This document shows positions 36,001 through 44,925 of a DNA stretch of 64,000 bases, piece after piece. The notes under the pieces are model-generated. The model was not told where the DNA came from and searched no databases. It was given only the letters and a program-made list of their open reading frames with translations. Origin of the DNA: Saccopteryx bilineata. Its lineage: Eukaryota > Chordata > Mammalia > Chiroptera > Emballonuridae. Position 1 is the first letter of the stretch. Every line of letters starts with the position of its first letter. Location of the stretch: contig NC_089490.1 in assembly GCF_036850765.1 (NCBI RefSeq), forward strand, positions 108,817,074-108,881,073. Reading direction: 5' to 3'. The position numbers and the translations under genes were made by a program.

Positions 36001-36234
36001 AGACCAAAAGACAAAGAGAAGCAGCAAATAATAACAGTTCAAGAACAGAATATTAGAATTACTATTCACATTAATATTTATGTTCATATTAACCCCTGTA
36101 AAATCCATACCCATATTAATCCACACCATTTGAAAAAAAAAAGTGAATTCTGTACCTTGAGGTTGGGATGTTTGGGTAGAACTCCTTTTCTTCAACTGCA
36201 TATTCAATTTCATGTATCTTTCTTCCTCATACAT
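23895..36234 (-). CDS. KLRF1: KLRF1 (NKp80) NK receptor, complete, six coding exons
   Basis: Type II membrane receptor of NK cells that in humans binds AICL (CLEC2B) and signals through a cytoplasmic hemITAM. Exons: 36234-36156, 33657-33559, 28404-28249, 26731-26592, 26215-26103 and 24003-23895. All junctions have AG/GT and compatible phases, and the joined frame is 231 codons plus TAG, the human length as I recall it. Order: tail with ERYMKL (hemITAM-like Tyr); a membrane span including [19 protein letters not shown]; a stalk with sequons NIT and NIS; a C-type-lectin-like domain opening [10 protein letters not shown], with [30 protein letters not shown] and WICQC. Oddities: the stalk has no cysteine, the usual KCYWF is KYYWF, and the final residue is Cys. 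Introns carry a hAT element, a SINE and L1 pieces. No coding damage seen. Confidence 0.95.
24632..25855 (+). mobile_element. hAT transposon, 1.2 kb, in KLRF1 intron 5
   Basis: The termini CCGTGATGGTGAACCT and (reverse complement of the right end) CAGTGATAAGCAAACT are degenerate inverted repeats. The exact 8 bp direct repeat GTTTAGTC flanks the element at 24624-24631 and 25856-25863, as expected for hAT. Subterminal TGACACAC and ACACGCG motifs occur near both ends. It retains transposase-like remnants, so it derives from an autonomous element. The family name is not certain. Confidence 0.9.
25376..25541 (+). pseudogene. hAT transposase C-terminal remnant
   Basis: The frame reads [17 protein letters not shown], a stop, [15 protein letters not shown], then [16 protein letters not shown]. 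This matches the pattern of the hAT dimerisation region (LFS.LN..K....L.D..L......L.....P.I..L). Stop codons and decay exclude function. Confidence 0.7.
26103..26215 (-). CDS. KLRF1: KLRF1 exon 5: WIGL segment of the lectin-like domain
   Basis: 113 nt, with acceptor GCTTTTTAG and donor GTGAGT. It encodes [20 protein letters not shown] and then [11 protein letters not shown], ending in phase 2. The NFT sequon is kept. Confidence 0.94.
26592..26731 (-). CDS. KLRF1: KLRF1 exon 4: first part of the lectin-like domain
   Basis: 140 nt, with acceptor CCTTTATAG and donor GTAAAT. It encodes [20 protein letters not shown], then WNDSYGYC and [12 protein letters not shown]. Compared with the recalled human QGKCYWFS, the Cys is replaced by Tyr (codon TAT), which leaves the Cys of LCPSEW without its usual partner. 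Confidence 0.94.
27819..28005 (-). mobile_element. Older tRNA-derived SINE in KLRF1 intron 3, with TSD
   Basis: The minus-strand head CCTGGCCAGGTATTTCAGTT and B-box-like GGTTTGATCC lead to a CT-rich, T-rich tail. The 12 bp direct repeat AACTTGATTTTA flanks it at 27807-27818 and 28006-28017. It is more diverged than the Rhin-1-like copies. Confidence 0.85.
28249..28404 (-). CDS. KLRF1: KLRF1 exon 3: stalk
   Basis: 156 nt, with acceptor TCTGTTTTCAAG and donor GTATTT. It encodes [18 protein letters not shown], then [14 protein letters not shown] and ATDHR. Two N-glycosylation sequons are present (NIT, NIS). No Cys occurs in the exon, whereas the human stalk as I recall it has Cys in LKCQKGSC and KDLC. 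Confidence 0.92.
28435..32393 (+). mobile_element. Decayed L1 in KLRF1 intron 2
   Basis: Plus-strand L1, antisense to KLRF1, from the endonuclease domain ([15 protein letters not shown]) through the RT region and C-terminal motif to a 3' UTR and AATAAATTCAATAAATAAT near 32360-32390. ORF2 is broken into many short frames (for example 29510-29740 and 30334-30660), so this is an old copy. Its left edge is only about 30 bp upstream of the exon 3 acceptor. Confidence 0.88.
32593..32682 (+). mobile_element. Tigger-like DNA transposon end fragment
   Basis: GAGTCCCCTCTTATTCATTG, then TTTCGGTTTCAGTTATTGC and AGAAATAAACAATTCATAAG, match the terminal region of an ancient Tigger-type element as I recall it. 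Only one end is visible. Confidence 0.55.
32870..32970. repeat. Ancient L2/MIR-type repeat fragment
   Basis: TTCTGTGCTAGGCATTGTTC followed by GGTGATACAGTAGTAAATAAA is a common old mammalian repeat pattern. It lies in KLRF1 intron 1's neighbour intron 2, downstream of the L1. Confidence 0.5.
33559..33657 (-). CDS. KLRF1: KLRF1 exon 2: transmembrane segment
   Basis: 99 nt, with acceptor AATCTCTCAG and donor GTAAGT. It encodes [16 protein letters not shown] and the hydrophobic [16 protein letters not shown], the type II signal anchor. Near-collinear with human NKp80. Confidence 0.93.
33945..34400 (+). mobile_element. Old L1 3' fragment in KLRF1 intron 1
   Basis: ACATAGCAGCCTTATTTATA, AACTGGAAATAATCCCAATG and ACTGTGGAATATTACTATTG are recognisable L1 ORF2 C-terminal / 3' UTR phrases. 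It is heavily mutated. Confidence 0.75.
34401..34690 (-). mobile_element. Old L1 3' UTR fragment, minus strand
   Basis: AATTTATTAGGGTGACATTGG, then CACCAAGAGTCAAGTCTCC and CTAGGTCCACCCATGCTGTC, fit an inverted L1 3' end abutting the previous fragment. Confidence 0.7.
34691..36155. other. KLRF1 intron 1, no further recognisable feature
   Basis: AT-rich intron sequence. An open frame overlapping KLRF1 exon 1 continues past the donor but has no support as coding. Confidence 0.45.
36156..36234 (-). CDS. KLRF1: KLRF1 exon 1: start and cytoplasmic tail
   Basis: The ATG reads from 36234. The exon gives 26 codons, [16 protein letters not shown] followed by [10 protein letters not shown], and ends at the donor CAAG|GTACAG in phase 1. 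EERYMKL corresponds to the atypical hemITAM of NKp80. The end of the tail is about two residues shorter than my recalled human sequence. Confidence 0.92.
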
Positions 36235-36804
36235 CTTTAAGGTGAGTATATATGTATATGTTTTGTCTTTCTAAAGATGATATGTATGTGTATGTTTTTT
36301 TCTCTCTAAGGATGATATGTAATAAGAAAATAATAAACTTGATGCTAATCAGAGGTTGGTCCTCAAACTACTAATTTGTCTTCAAATTGTCCACTCAGGG
36401 CACATACAAGCATTCACAGTTTGATCGTTGGTGAAAACCTCAGAGGAAATGCTTTGTTTTATTTTTCCCATGACCTGCATACAACAATTTCTCAACTTCC
36501 AACCACACATTGAATTTAATATCATATTTGTTTTTTTAATTTCTTTTGATAACACAGCAAATTATACTTCTTTCGGAGTTGAATTGTTGATATATATAGC
36601 TGCCTTTTTTAGCCTAAACATGTAAATTTTCAATTTTACAGTCCCTAATACATTAATATATAATTTAATATAATAGTTTGCAATTATCTAACAGTGAAAT
36701 TAATTCCCAACCCTAAAACACATTGTAAATTGTACCAATGATATATTTATATAATTTGAAAAAATATACTGGCAATTTTTGGCATTCTAAAGACATCCTA
36801 AATA
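36235..36804. other. KLRF1 upstream region
   Basis: Sequence 5' of the KLRF1 start codon; the promoter should lie here. I see a related pair of segments (CTTTCTAAAGATGATATGTA at about 36269 and CTCTCTAAGGATGATATGTA at about 36302) and an AGAGGAAATG Ets/NFAT-like site near 36441. No TATA box can be assigned with confidence. Confidence 0.35.
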
Positions 36805-36806
36805 TA

Positions 36807-36931
36807 CAAGTGTGGGCAAAAGTAGGCTCACAGTTGTGAGTATAAAAACAATTTATTCTTGCGTTATTAGTTGTTAACTATTGTATCCTTTTTCATATAA
36901 ACAACTGTAAACCTACATTTGGCCACCTCTG
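36807..36931 (+). mobile_element. Mariner-type MITE, 125 bp
   Basis: The inverted termini CAAGTGTGGGCAAAAGTAGG and (reverse complement) CAGAGGTGGCCAAATGTAGG are flanked by TA dinucleotides at 36805-36806 and 36932-36933. An inner CACAGTTGTGAG / CAACTGTAAACC pairing continues the inversion. It has no coding capacity. It lies 573 bp upstream of the KLRF1 start. Confidence 0.88.
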
Positions 36932-37039
36932 TATTTTAAAAATGAAAAAGAATTTAGTAAAGAAACCATACTGCCAATAATTTTTTTCAGATATTTGAAG
37001 AGATTGCCCAATGTTCACCATGCAGAGAAAAAAATTGTG

Positions 37040-37200
37040 GTTTTTTTTTTTTTTCTTTTAGCATTAGTGAGGTCTAACTTACAAATCATGTTCACTTCTA
37101 GCATATTTATGACTGGATGAATTTTAGCAAATGTATATAGTGTGCAATCATCACCAAATCTAGTTTAGAACTTTTCTATAGCTGTAAAAAGTTCCCTTAG
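37040..37200. mobile_element. Ancient L1M-type fragment
   Basis: A poly-T run is followed by AGTGAGGTCTAACTTACAAA and TAGTGTGCAATCATCACC, an old L1 3' pattern as I recall it. The exact family and strand are uncertain. Confidence 0.45.
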
Positions 37201-37404
37201 GCCCAAATGAAAAAAGGTAACACAGTTCTAGAAATATTAACTTTATATTTTGAGATAAAGTAGTTTAAAATTTAGGCAACTAGATCCCAAATCTCTGGTA
37301 ATTGTAACAAGTCTAGAATGGAACCCCAAAGACCATAGCCATGAATCGTCACTAGTGTTTGGCTAAAAACTGAGTATGAAGGAAAATCTGGTGAAGGTAT
37401 TCAG

Positions 37405-37692
37405 TTGGGAAACGAAGATGCCTGCAGGGAGAGCAGCAGGAGAGACGCATTTTATTCTCTGCAGAGATTTGTCCATCTCACAATCACAAAGCAGCCAGCT
37501 GTTTCTTTAATGCCCCACACTACCGCTAGAGTGCACCAGTTCACAAGCGAAACTGAAGGTGTGCCTGTGGGAGTCCTTGCTGTAATGCAGAAAAAGCAGG
37601 CTGAAAGGCAGCCTTGTGTCAGAAATCAGCCTGCCAGTTTCACTTACGTTAGCCAGTATTCGAACACAAAATCATCAAGTGGTGTGCTTTAA
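37405..37692 (+). other. Unrecognised 95-codon open frame
   Basis: An ATG-to-stop frame in a locally GC-richer patch, containing HTTARVHQFTSETEGVPVG and KKQAERQPCVRNQPASF. I know no family for it. No splice context, signal peptide or membrane segment is evident. It could be a chance frame, a decayed retrocopy or an LTR fragment. Confidence 0.2.
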
Positions 37693-38333
37693 CTCACTGA
37701 CTCCATGGCAGCTAGGAATCAATCGAATTTTTTTCATGAAGCATGCAAAAACAATTAATCTAGTTGTGTTTGTTAAATGTTTAGTAATCATCTACACTGA
37801 TCTGATCATTGTGCTCAGTACTAACGCATGCTACCTCTTAATATCATATCTGCCTTTACCCACTAAGGCTGTTTTGCAGGGATAATGTATGAATCAATCT
37901 TTTAAAGTTTAGATTTTGATAAATTCCCCACAAAAAAATTTAAATTCTTAAAGTAAAATAAATTCAACTACATAATTTAGGTTTAGAAGTTTTCTGTATT
38001 ATTAAATATTATATGGATGATGGAATACTTATTTCATGCTTATGGCCAAAAGTAATAAACATTTATGCTATTGATTTGTAATTTCATTGTAGTAAAGTCA
38101 ATTCCCCTGAAACTAATAATAAAACTAAAGTATTTTTAATGTTGCTATATGAAAAATACATATGACAAAAATTAACAAATTTTATTACTTTATAAACATA
38201 CTTCCTCATAAGAATGCTGAGCTAAAATAACTTTAAAGGTTTAGGCTGAAATACTCTCAGTGCCAATGTGTTTTGAAGATGCTATGTCAAATAACTTTTA
38301 ACAGGCCTGAACACTAATATTACTGTAAAATTA

Positions 38334-38678
38334 CCATATTTCCCCATGTGTAAAATACTTCCATGTATAAGACACACCTTAACTTTGGGACCTGAAATTT
38401 GACAAAATATGTATTACATAAAGTTATTTAACTAAAGTTTTATTTCTCATAAAATTCATACAACTCATCATTGTCAAAACTCTCATCCATTAGCTTGTCC
38501 TCAACTGTGTCTGATGACGAATCACTGTCTTCATATATTGCCTTGTCTTCAGTTTCATCTATGGCATTCGAAATGCAACACTTCTTAAATGACTTGACAA
38601 CCACTGTGTAAGATGCACCCAGTTTTTAGACCCCAAATTTTTTTAAAAAAGGTGCATCTTATTCATGGGGGAGTATAG
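38334..38678 (-). mobile_element. Pogo/Tigger-like element with transposase tail remnant
   Basis: The left end CCATATTTCCCCATG and TATAAGACACACC pair with the right end GGTGCATCTTATTCATGGGG. A TA precedes the left end. On the minus strand the interior reads an acidic DETEDKAIYEDSD and DESFDNDELYEFY, typical of an acidic transposase C-terminus. Family assignment is tentative. Confidence 0.65.
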
Positions 38679-39128
38679 TGATTTTTTTTGAGGAGTTAAA
38701 AATGGAATTAATGAATTATGTGTTAGGTATTTTGTTCAAAGTAAGTCACACTAAGATCTGTATAAAGCTTTGTTTAAAAGTACATTTCAAAATTACAACA
38801 AATAAAAACATGTGATCTTTTCTTTATTTCTGAGAAGTCATTGTCCTAAATGATGCTGACTTTATATTTCATATTTCACAGAGAAAACAAAAGTATAACA
38901 TTAACCAGTCCAGGTAATATCTGAATGTTTTATATTGCTTTGAATTAAACTAAAAGGAACAGTGAAAAAATAAAACTAATTTATGTCTAGCTCTAATTTA
39001 CTGAGTATCATGGAATTTGAAATTTTCATCTCTTTGTTTAAAAATAAATAAAATTAAGACTATCCCAGTGAATGAAGACATAATTCTGGCAATATACTAA
39101 AAATATATATATTTAGTATACATATATA

Positions 39129-39187
39129 TGTGTGTGTGTGTGCACGCGCACACGCACACACATACATACATACACACACACACACAT
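39129..39187. repeat. (TG)n-(CA)n imperfect palindrome
   Basis: A TG run passes through TGCACGCGCACACGC into CA and CATA runs and is preceded by TATATA. The TG half can pair with the CA half, and the tract is alternating purine-pyrimidine throughout. Confidence 0.9.
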
Positions 39188-39780
39188 TTATGGTAGAAAA
39201 TTAACAAAAGAAATTTCACCAGTCAGTATGAAAATAACATTTTATGTAAATCCCCCACTGTCAAATTAGATCACATAGGAAACTATATATTATAGTTACA
39301 AATACGGTTAATTTTTTAAAAAACACCCATGAGAGTTAATATGAAACAAAGAACACCTTTCTGTATAATTCACAGGAGAAGATTTATAAGTTGTAGTCAG
39401 TGGAAGTGCTAGAGTCATGTAGTGAAGATGGTAATTTCAATATTAACTGTATTACTCATACTATTGTTCTAATAGCCAAAAGAAGAAGGGTTATAAAGGA
39501 AAGCGAAATATCAATTGTGTAAAATTCTTCTTAGATGTCCATTGAAAAGAAAATTGAGTACTGAATATGGAATATAGCAATAGAGCAATATTGACCTTGA
39601 CAATGCCAAAAAAATGATTTTAATATTTATTCAGAATACAGCAGAAGAGCCAAGATTTCTTTCCCTCTAAAGAAAAAATACTGTGGTGTCTTCAACTATC
39701 AGATATTAAATTTTAAAAAACCAACAATAAAAATATTAATGTCCTCCCAAACTAAAGAGCAATCATCATCTAGGTTTCAG

Positions 39781-39944
39781 CTCAATTTTAAAGTTTTCAA
39801 TAGTTGCACTGGATATGAAGACCATCATTGTAGATGAGGTGGATGTGTTTAAAACCCATGTAAAAACCAACATGTTCATCGTCACAGTGACAGCAGTCTG
39901 CATGCTACTGCTTCTTGAGATTCCATCATTCTTCTATGGCAAAG
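39781..39944 (+). other. Exon-like segment, weakly SLC6-transporter-like
   Basis: It lies between an acceptor (TAGGTTTCAG) and a consensus donor (GCAAAG|GTAAGA). It is 164 nt and open in one frame: FSIVALDMKTIIVDEVDVF, then THVKTNMF and the hydrophobic IVTVTAVCMLLLLEIPSF. The ALDMKTIIVDE part followed by a membrane span recalls the TM9-TM10 region of SLC6 transporters (xExxxTxxVDE). The similarity is by eye and weak. An orphan or pseudogene exon is likeliest, since no partner exon was seen. Confidence 0.3.
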
Positions 39945-39989
39945 GTAAGAAAAATCTTGAAATCACTGACTTTGAAAAGAGTCAGGGAT

Positions 39990-42900
39990 GATGGACTTAA
40001 AGGGCGAGATCAACAGCAATACTATAATAGTAGGGAATTTCAATACCCCATTAACATCATTAGATAGATCCTCAAGAAAGAAAATTAACAAAGAAACAGC
40101 AAACTTAAAGGACATATTAGATCAACTCGATTTAATAGATATCTTCAGCACCTTTCACCCTAAAACAGCAGCATACACATTCTTTTCAAGTGCTCATGGT
40201 ACATTCTCTAGAATAGACCACATCTTAGGGCACAAAAGTGGTATCAACAAATTTAAGAAGATTGAAATCATGTCAAGCACTTTCTCTGATCACAATGGCA
40301 TTAAACTAGAAATCAACCACAATAGAAAAATTGAAAAATATTTAAACACTTGGAAACTAAATAGTATGTTATTAAATAACGAATGGGTTAACATTGAGAT
40401 CAAAGAAGAAATTAAAAAACTCCTAGAAACAAACGATAATGAGCATACATCAACTCAAAATTTATGAGACACAGCAAAAGCAGTCCTGAGAGGGAAGTTT
40501 ATAGCATTACAGGCATACCTCAAGAAGCTAGAAAAAGCTCAAATAAACAACTTAACCCTGCATCTAAAAGAACTAGAAAAAGAACAGCAAGTAAAGCCCA
40601 GAGCTAGTAGAAGAAAGGAAATTATAAAGATCAGAGCAGAAATAAATGGCATAGAGGCTAAAGAAACAATACAGAGGATCAATGAAGCCAGGAGCTGGTT
40701 CTTTGAAAAGGTAAACAAGATCGATGAACCTTTAATGAGACTCATCAAGAAAAAAAGAGAGAGGACTCAAATAAATAAAATTAGAAACGAGAGTGGAGAA
40801 ATAACAACTGAAACAACAGAAATACAAAATATTGTAAAAAAATACTATGAAGAACTGTACGCCAAAAAACTAGACAACCTAGATGAAATGGACAAATTCC
40901 TTGAATCATATAATCTTCCAAAAATCAATCTGGAAGAATTACAAAACCTAAACAGACCATTTACAACAAATGAGATTCAAACAGCTATCAAAAAACTCCC
41001 AAAAAAGAAAAGTTCTGGTCCTGATGGCTTCACAAGTGAATTCTACCAAATATTCAAAGAAGAATTAACTCCTATCCTTCTCAAGCTATTTCAAAAAATT
41101 CAAGAGGAAGGAAGACTTCCAAACTCCTTTTATGAGGCGAGCATAATTCTGATTCCAAAACCAGGCAAAGACAACACAAAAAAAGAAAATTATAGGCCAA
41201 TATCCCTGATGAACTTAGATGCAAAAATCCTCAACAAAATATTAGCAAATCGGATCCAGCAATATATGAAAGAAATCATACACTATGATCAAGTGGGATT
41301 TATTCTTGGGAGGCAAGGCTGGTACAATACTTGCAAATCAATCAGTGTGATTCATCACATAAACAAAAGAAAGGAGAAAAACCACTTAATAATTTCAATA
41401 GATGCAGAAAAAGCATTTGATAAAATCTAGCACCCATTCATGATCAAAACTCTCAGCAAAGTGGGAATACAGGGAACATACCTCAACATGATAAAGGCCA
41501 TCTTTGAGAAACCCACAGCCAATATCATACTCAATGGGCAAAAATTAAAAGCAATCCCCTTAAAATCAGGAACAAGGCAGGGGTGCCCCCTTTCACCACT
41601 CTTATTCAACATAGTTCTGGAAGTCCTAGTCACAGACAAGAAAAAGAAATAAAAGGCATCCAAATTGGAAAAGAAGAAGTAAAACTATCATTATTTGCAG
41701 ATGATATGATATTGTACATAGAAAACCCTAAAGTCTCAGTCAAAAAACTACTAGACCTGATAAATGAATTCGGCAATGTGGCAGGATATAAAATCAATAC
41801 TCAGAAATCAGAGGCATTTTTATACACTAATAATGAACTGTCAGAAAGAGAAATCAAGGAATCAATCCCCTTTACCATTGCAACCAAAAAAAAAAATAAA
41901 GTACCTAGGAATAAATCTAACCAAGGAGATTAAAGACTTGTACTCAGAAAATTATAAAACATTGATAAAAGAAATCAGGGAAGATATGAATAAGTGGAGG
42001 CATATACCGTGCTCATGGTTAGGAAGAATAAACATCATTAAAATGTCTATATTACCCAAAGCAATTTATAAATTCAATGCAATACCGATTAAAATACCAA
42101 TGACTTACTTCAAAGATATAGAACACATATTCCAAAAATTTATATGGAACCAAAAGAGGACACGAATAGCCTCAGCAATCTTGAAAAGGAAGAATAAAGC
42201 AGGAGGGATCACACTTCTGGATATCAAGTTATATTATAAGGCCATTGTACTCAAAACAGCATGGTACTGGCATAAGAACAGGCACATAGATCAATGGAAC
42301 AGAACAGAGAACCCATAAATAAACCCAAAGCTCTATGGACAACTGATATTTGACAAAGGAGGTAAGGAAATACAATGGAGTAAAGATAGCCTCTTCAACA
42401 AATGGTATTGGGAAAATTGGACAGCTACCTGCAAAAAAATGAAACTAGACTACCAACTTACACCACTCACAAAAATAAACTCAAAATGGATAAAAGACTT
42501 AAATGTAAGCCGTGAAACCATAAGCATCTTAGAAGAAAACATAGGCAGTAAGCTCTCTGACATCTCTCACAGCAATATATTTGCTGATTTGTCTCCACAG
42601 GCAAGTGAAATAAAAGACAGGATAAACAAATGGGACTTTATCAAACTAAAAAGCTTCTGCACAGCTAAAGACAATAAGAACAGAATAAAAAGACAAACTA
42701 CACAATGGGAGAACATATTTGACATTGCATCTGATAAGGGGTTAATAACCAAAATTTATAAAGAACTTGTAAAACTTAATACCAGAAAGACAAACAATCC
42801 AATCCAAAAATGGGCAAAAGAAATGAATAGACACTTCTCCAAAGAGGACACACAGATGGCCAAAAGGCATATGAAAAAATGTTCAACTTCACTAATGATT

Positions 42901-43512
42901 AGAGAAATGCAAATTAAAACCACAAAGAGATACCATCTCACACCAGTCAGAATGGCGCTCATCAATACAACACAGAATATGTGCTGGCGAGGATGTGGAG
43001 AAAAGGGAACCCTCCTGCACTGCTGGTGGGAATGCAGACTGGTGCAGCCACTGTGGAAAACAGTATGGAGATTCCTCAAGAAATTAAAAATCGAACTGCC
43101 TTTTGACCCAGCTATACCGCTGTTAGGAATATACTCCAAGAACACCATAGCACTGTTTGAAAAGAAGAAATGCACCCCCATGTTTATGGCAGCATTGTTC
43201 ACAATAGCAAAGATCTGGAAACAACCCAAGTGTCCATCAGAGGACGAGTGGATTAAAAAGCTTTGGTATATATATACTATGGAATACTACTCAGCCATAA
43301 GAAATGATGACATAGGATCTTTTACAACATGGATGGGCCTTGATAACATTATACTGAGCGAAAGAAGTAAATCAGAAAAAACTAAGAACTATATGATTCC
43401 ATACATAGGTGGGACATAAAGATGAGACTCAAAGACATGGACAACAGGGTTGGGGTTACAGGGTGGGAAGAGGAGAGGGAGGGGGATTGGGGGAGGGGAG
43501 GGGCACAAAGAT
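39990..43512 (+). pseudogene. L1 ORF2 (5'-truncated) within the composite
   Basis: It starts in the endonuclease domain (FNTPLTSLDRSS, IDHILGHK, SDHNGIKLE) and keeps RT motifs ([36 protein letters not shown]) and the C-terminal motif [18 protein letters not shown]. It is broken into several frames (39988-40467, 40735-41430, 41764-42318) with a last clean frame of 326 codons (42439-43419). The 3' UTR is cut off after GGGGAGGGGCACAAAGATC near 43512 with no poly-A. Confidence 0.9.
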
Positions 43513-43746
43513 CATGGCTTTTCAGCATTTGCCATATTCCCCCTTTAATCTATAGACAGACAGCAAATATTTACTTATGGTGTTTCCACTATAAAGACTG
43601 CTGTCTTAGGGACAAATGCTGATGAACTATTTCAGCAGTTCCTCCTTCTCCAAAGACTTATATGTCAACATAGAGCTCCATGTTTCATAGGACATACTCA
43701 AGCTCAATCCATGCTCCCTGGAGCTTTAACACAAAGGAATACCCTT
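43513..43746 (+). pseudogene. Retroviral pol remnant, RNase H end (class II ERV-like)
   Basis: A short frame across about 43555-43735 fits the end of a retroviral RNase H domain, with STIKTAVLGTNADELF and FIGHTQAQSMLPG. It ends at the SINE insertion. The fragment is incomplete at both ends and cannot encode a working enzyme. The betaretrovirus-like (class II) label rests on motif style only. Confidence 0.65.
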
Positions 43747-44169
43747 TTTTTTTTTTACTCTTTTCTTTCTTTTTTTGTTTGTTTTTTGTTGTATTTTTTC
43801 TTTTATTTATTTGTTTTTTGTATTTTTCTAAAGATGGAAATGGGGTGACGGTCAGACAGACTCCCGCATGCACCTGACCGGGATCCACCTGGCATGCCTA
43901 CTGGGGGGGAATGCTCTGCCCATCCGGGGTGTTGCTCTGTTGCAACCAGGGCCATTCTGGCAACTGAGGCGGAGGCCATGGGGCCATCCTTAGTGCCCAG
44001 GGTGGCTCTGCTCCGGTGGAGCCTTGGCTGTGGGAGGGGAGGAGAGAGGCGGAGAGGAGGGAGAGGGGGAGTGGTGGAGAGGTAGATGGGCGCTTCTCCT
44101 GTGTGCTCTGGCCCAGGAATCCTGCATGCCAGGCCAATGCTCTGCAACTGAGCCAACCAGCCAGGGCCT
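43747..44169 (-). mobile_element. Rhin-1-like SINE inserted in the ERV remnant
   Basis: Poly-T at the left, then the minus-strand body with the tail motif AGAAAAATACAAAAAACAAA and the head GGCCCTGGCTGGTTGGCTCA at the right. The target repeat AGGAATACCCTT (43735-43746) / AGGAATGCCCTT (44170-44181) shows that it split one contiguous pol sequence. Confidence 0.92.
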
Positions 44170-44181
44170 AGGAATGCCCTT

Positions 44182-44925
44182 GTTGATCAAGCTACCCAAA
44201 AGAAAATTATATGCGGCAACCATGACAGACTGAGCAAGTCAGTCTCATACTATTCGTCACCAGAACGCTGCAGCCCGGTGTAAACAGTTTCAACTTTCTC
44301 GGGAAGCAGCACAGCAGATTGGGAAATCCTGTCCAAGGGGTCCTATACTGCCCCCTCATTTGGAGTTAACCCTCAAGGACCCCTACCAGGACAACTTCGG
44401 CAGATGGATGTTACTCATATACCTTCATTTGGCAAACAGTCGTATGTCCTCATTACAGTGGCTTCATATTCTGGATCTATAGTAACCTCTGTCAGAACAG
44501 GAGAGGCTGCTAAGCATGCTATAGCTCATGGTCTGTATGCATTGTTCTATTATTGGATTTCCTAAACTGGTTTAACTGAAAATGCTCCTGCATATGGAGC
44601 AAAAGCATTTATTGTATTTTGTCATGCTTACAATCTTTAAAATTAAGGTATTATTAAAGTATACTCAGCAAACATTTTAAGGTCAATTTAAAAATAAAAA
44701 CAATTTAAAAGGGGGTAGTTATATCCTGGAACTCCTACGGGTATACCATATCATGCTTTTTACTTTAAAAAAAAATTTTTTTTTACATTTATTTTGAAGG
44801 CTGATGAACAGGAGACACCAAATCTTTTTCACCTGCAAACTACTACCTTCTTTATTAGATCCAGCTAATAACACTGTTTTGTCTTTTTCCAAATAGCTCC
44901 AGATATATGGAAAAGATTTGTATAG
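44182..44925 (+). pseudogene. Retroviral integrase remnant (class II ERV-like)
   Basis: Continues pol beyond the SINE. Across frames, a zinc-binding-type HHCC region is visible (FQLSREAAQQI, KSCPRG), then a segment around GQLRQMDVTHIPSFGKQ holding the first catalytic Asp position and GSIVTSVRTGEAAKHAI. Stops and frameshifts interrupt it, and the rest of the core is missing. A TACTTTAAAAAAAAATT region near 44760 marks further decay. Non-functional. Confidence 0.65.

Noticed and set aside
35944..36155. Continuation of the KLRF1 exon 1 frame past the donor
   Set aside because: The conserved sequence ends at the GTACAG donor, and the spliced frame continues into exon 2 with the right phase; the extension is low-complexity ([13 protein letters not shown]).
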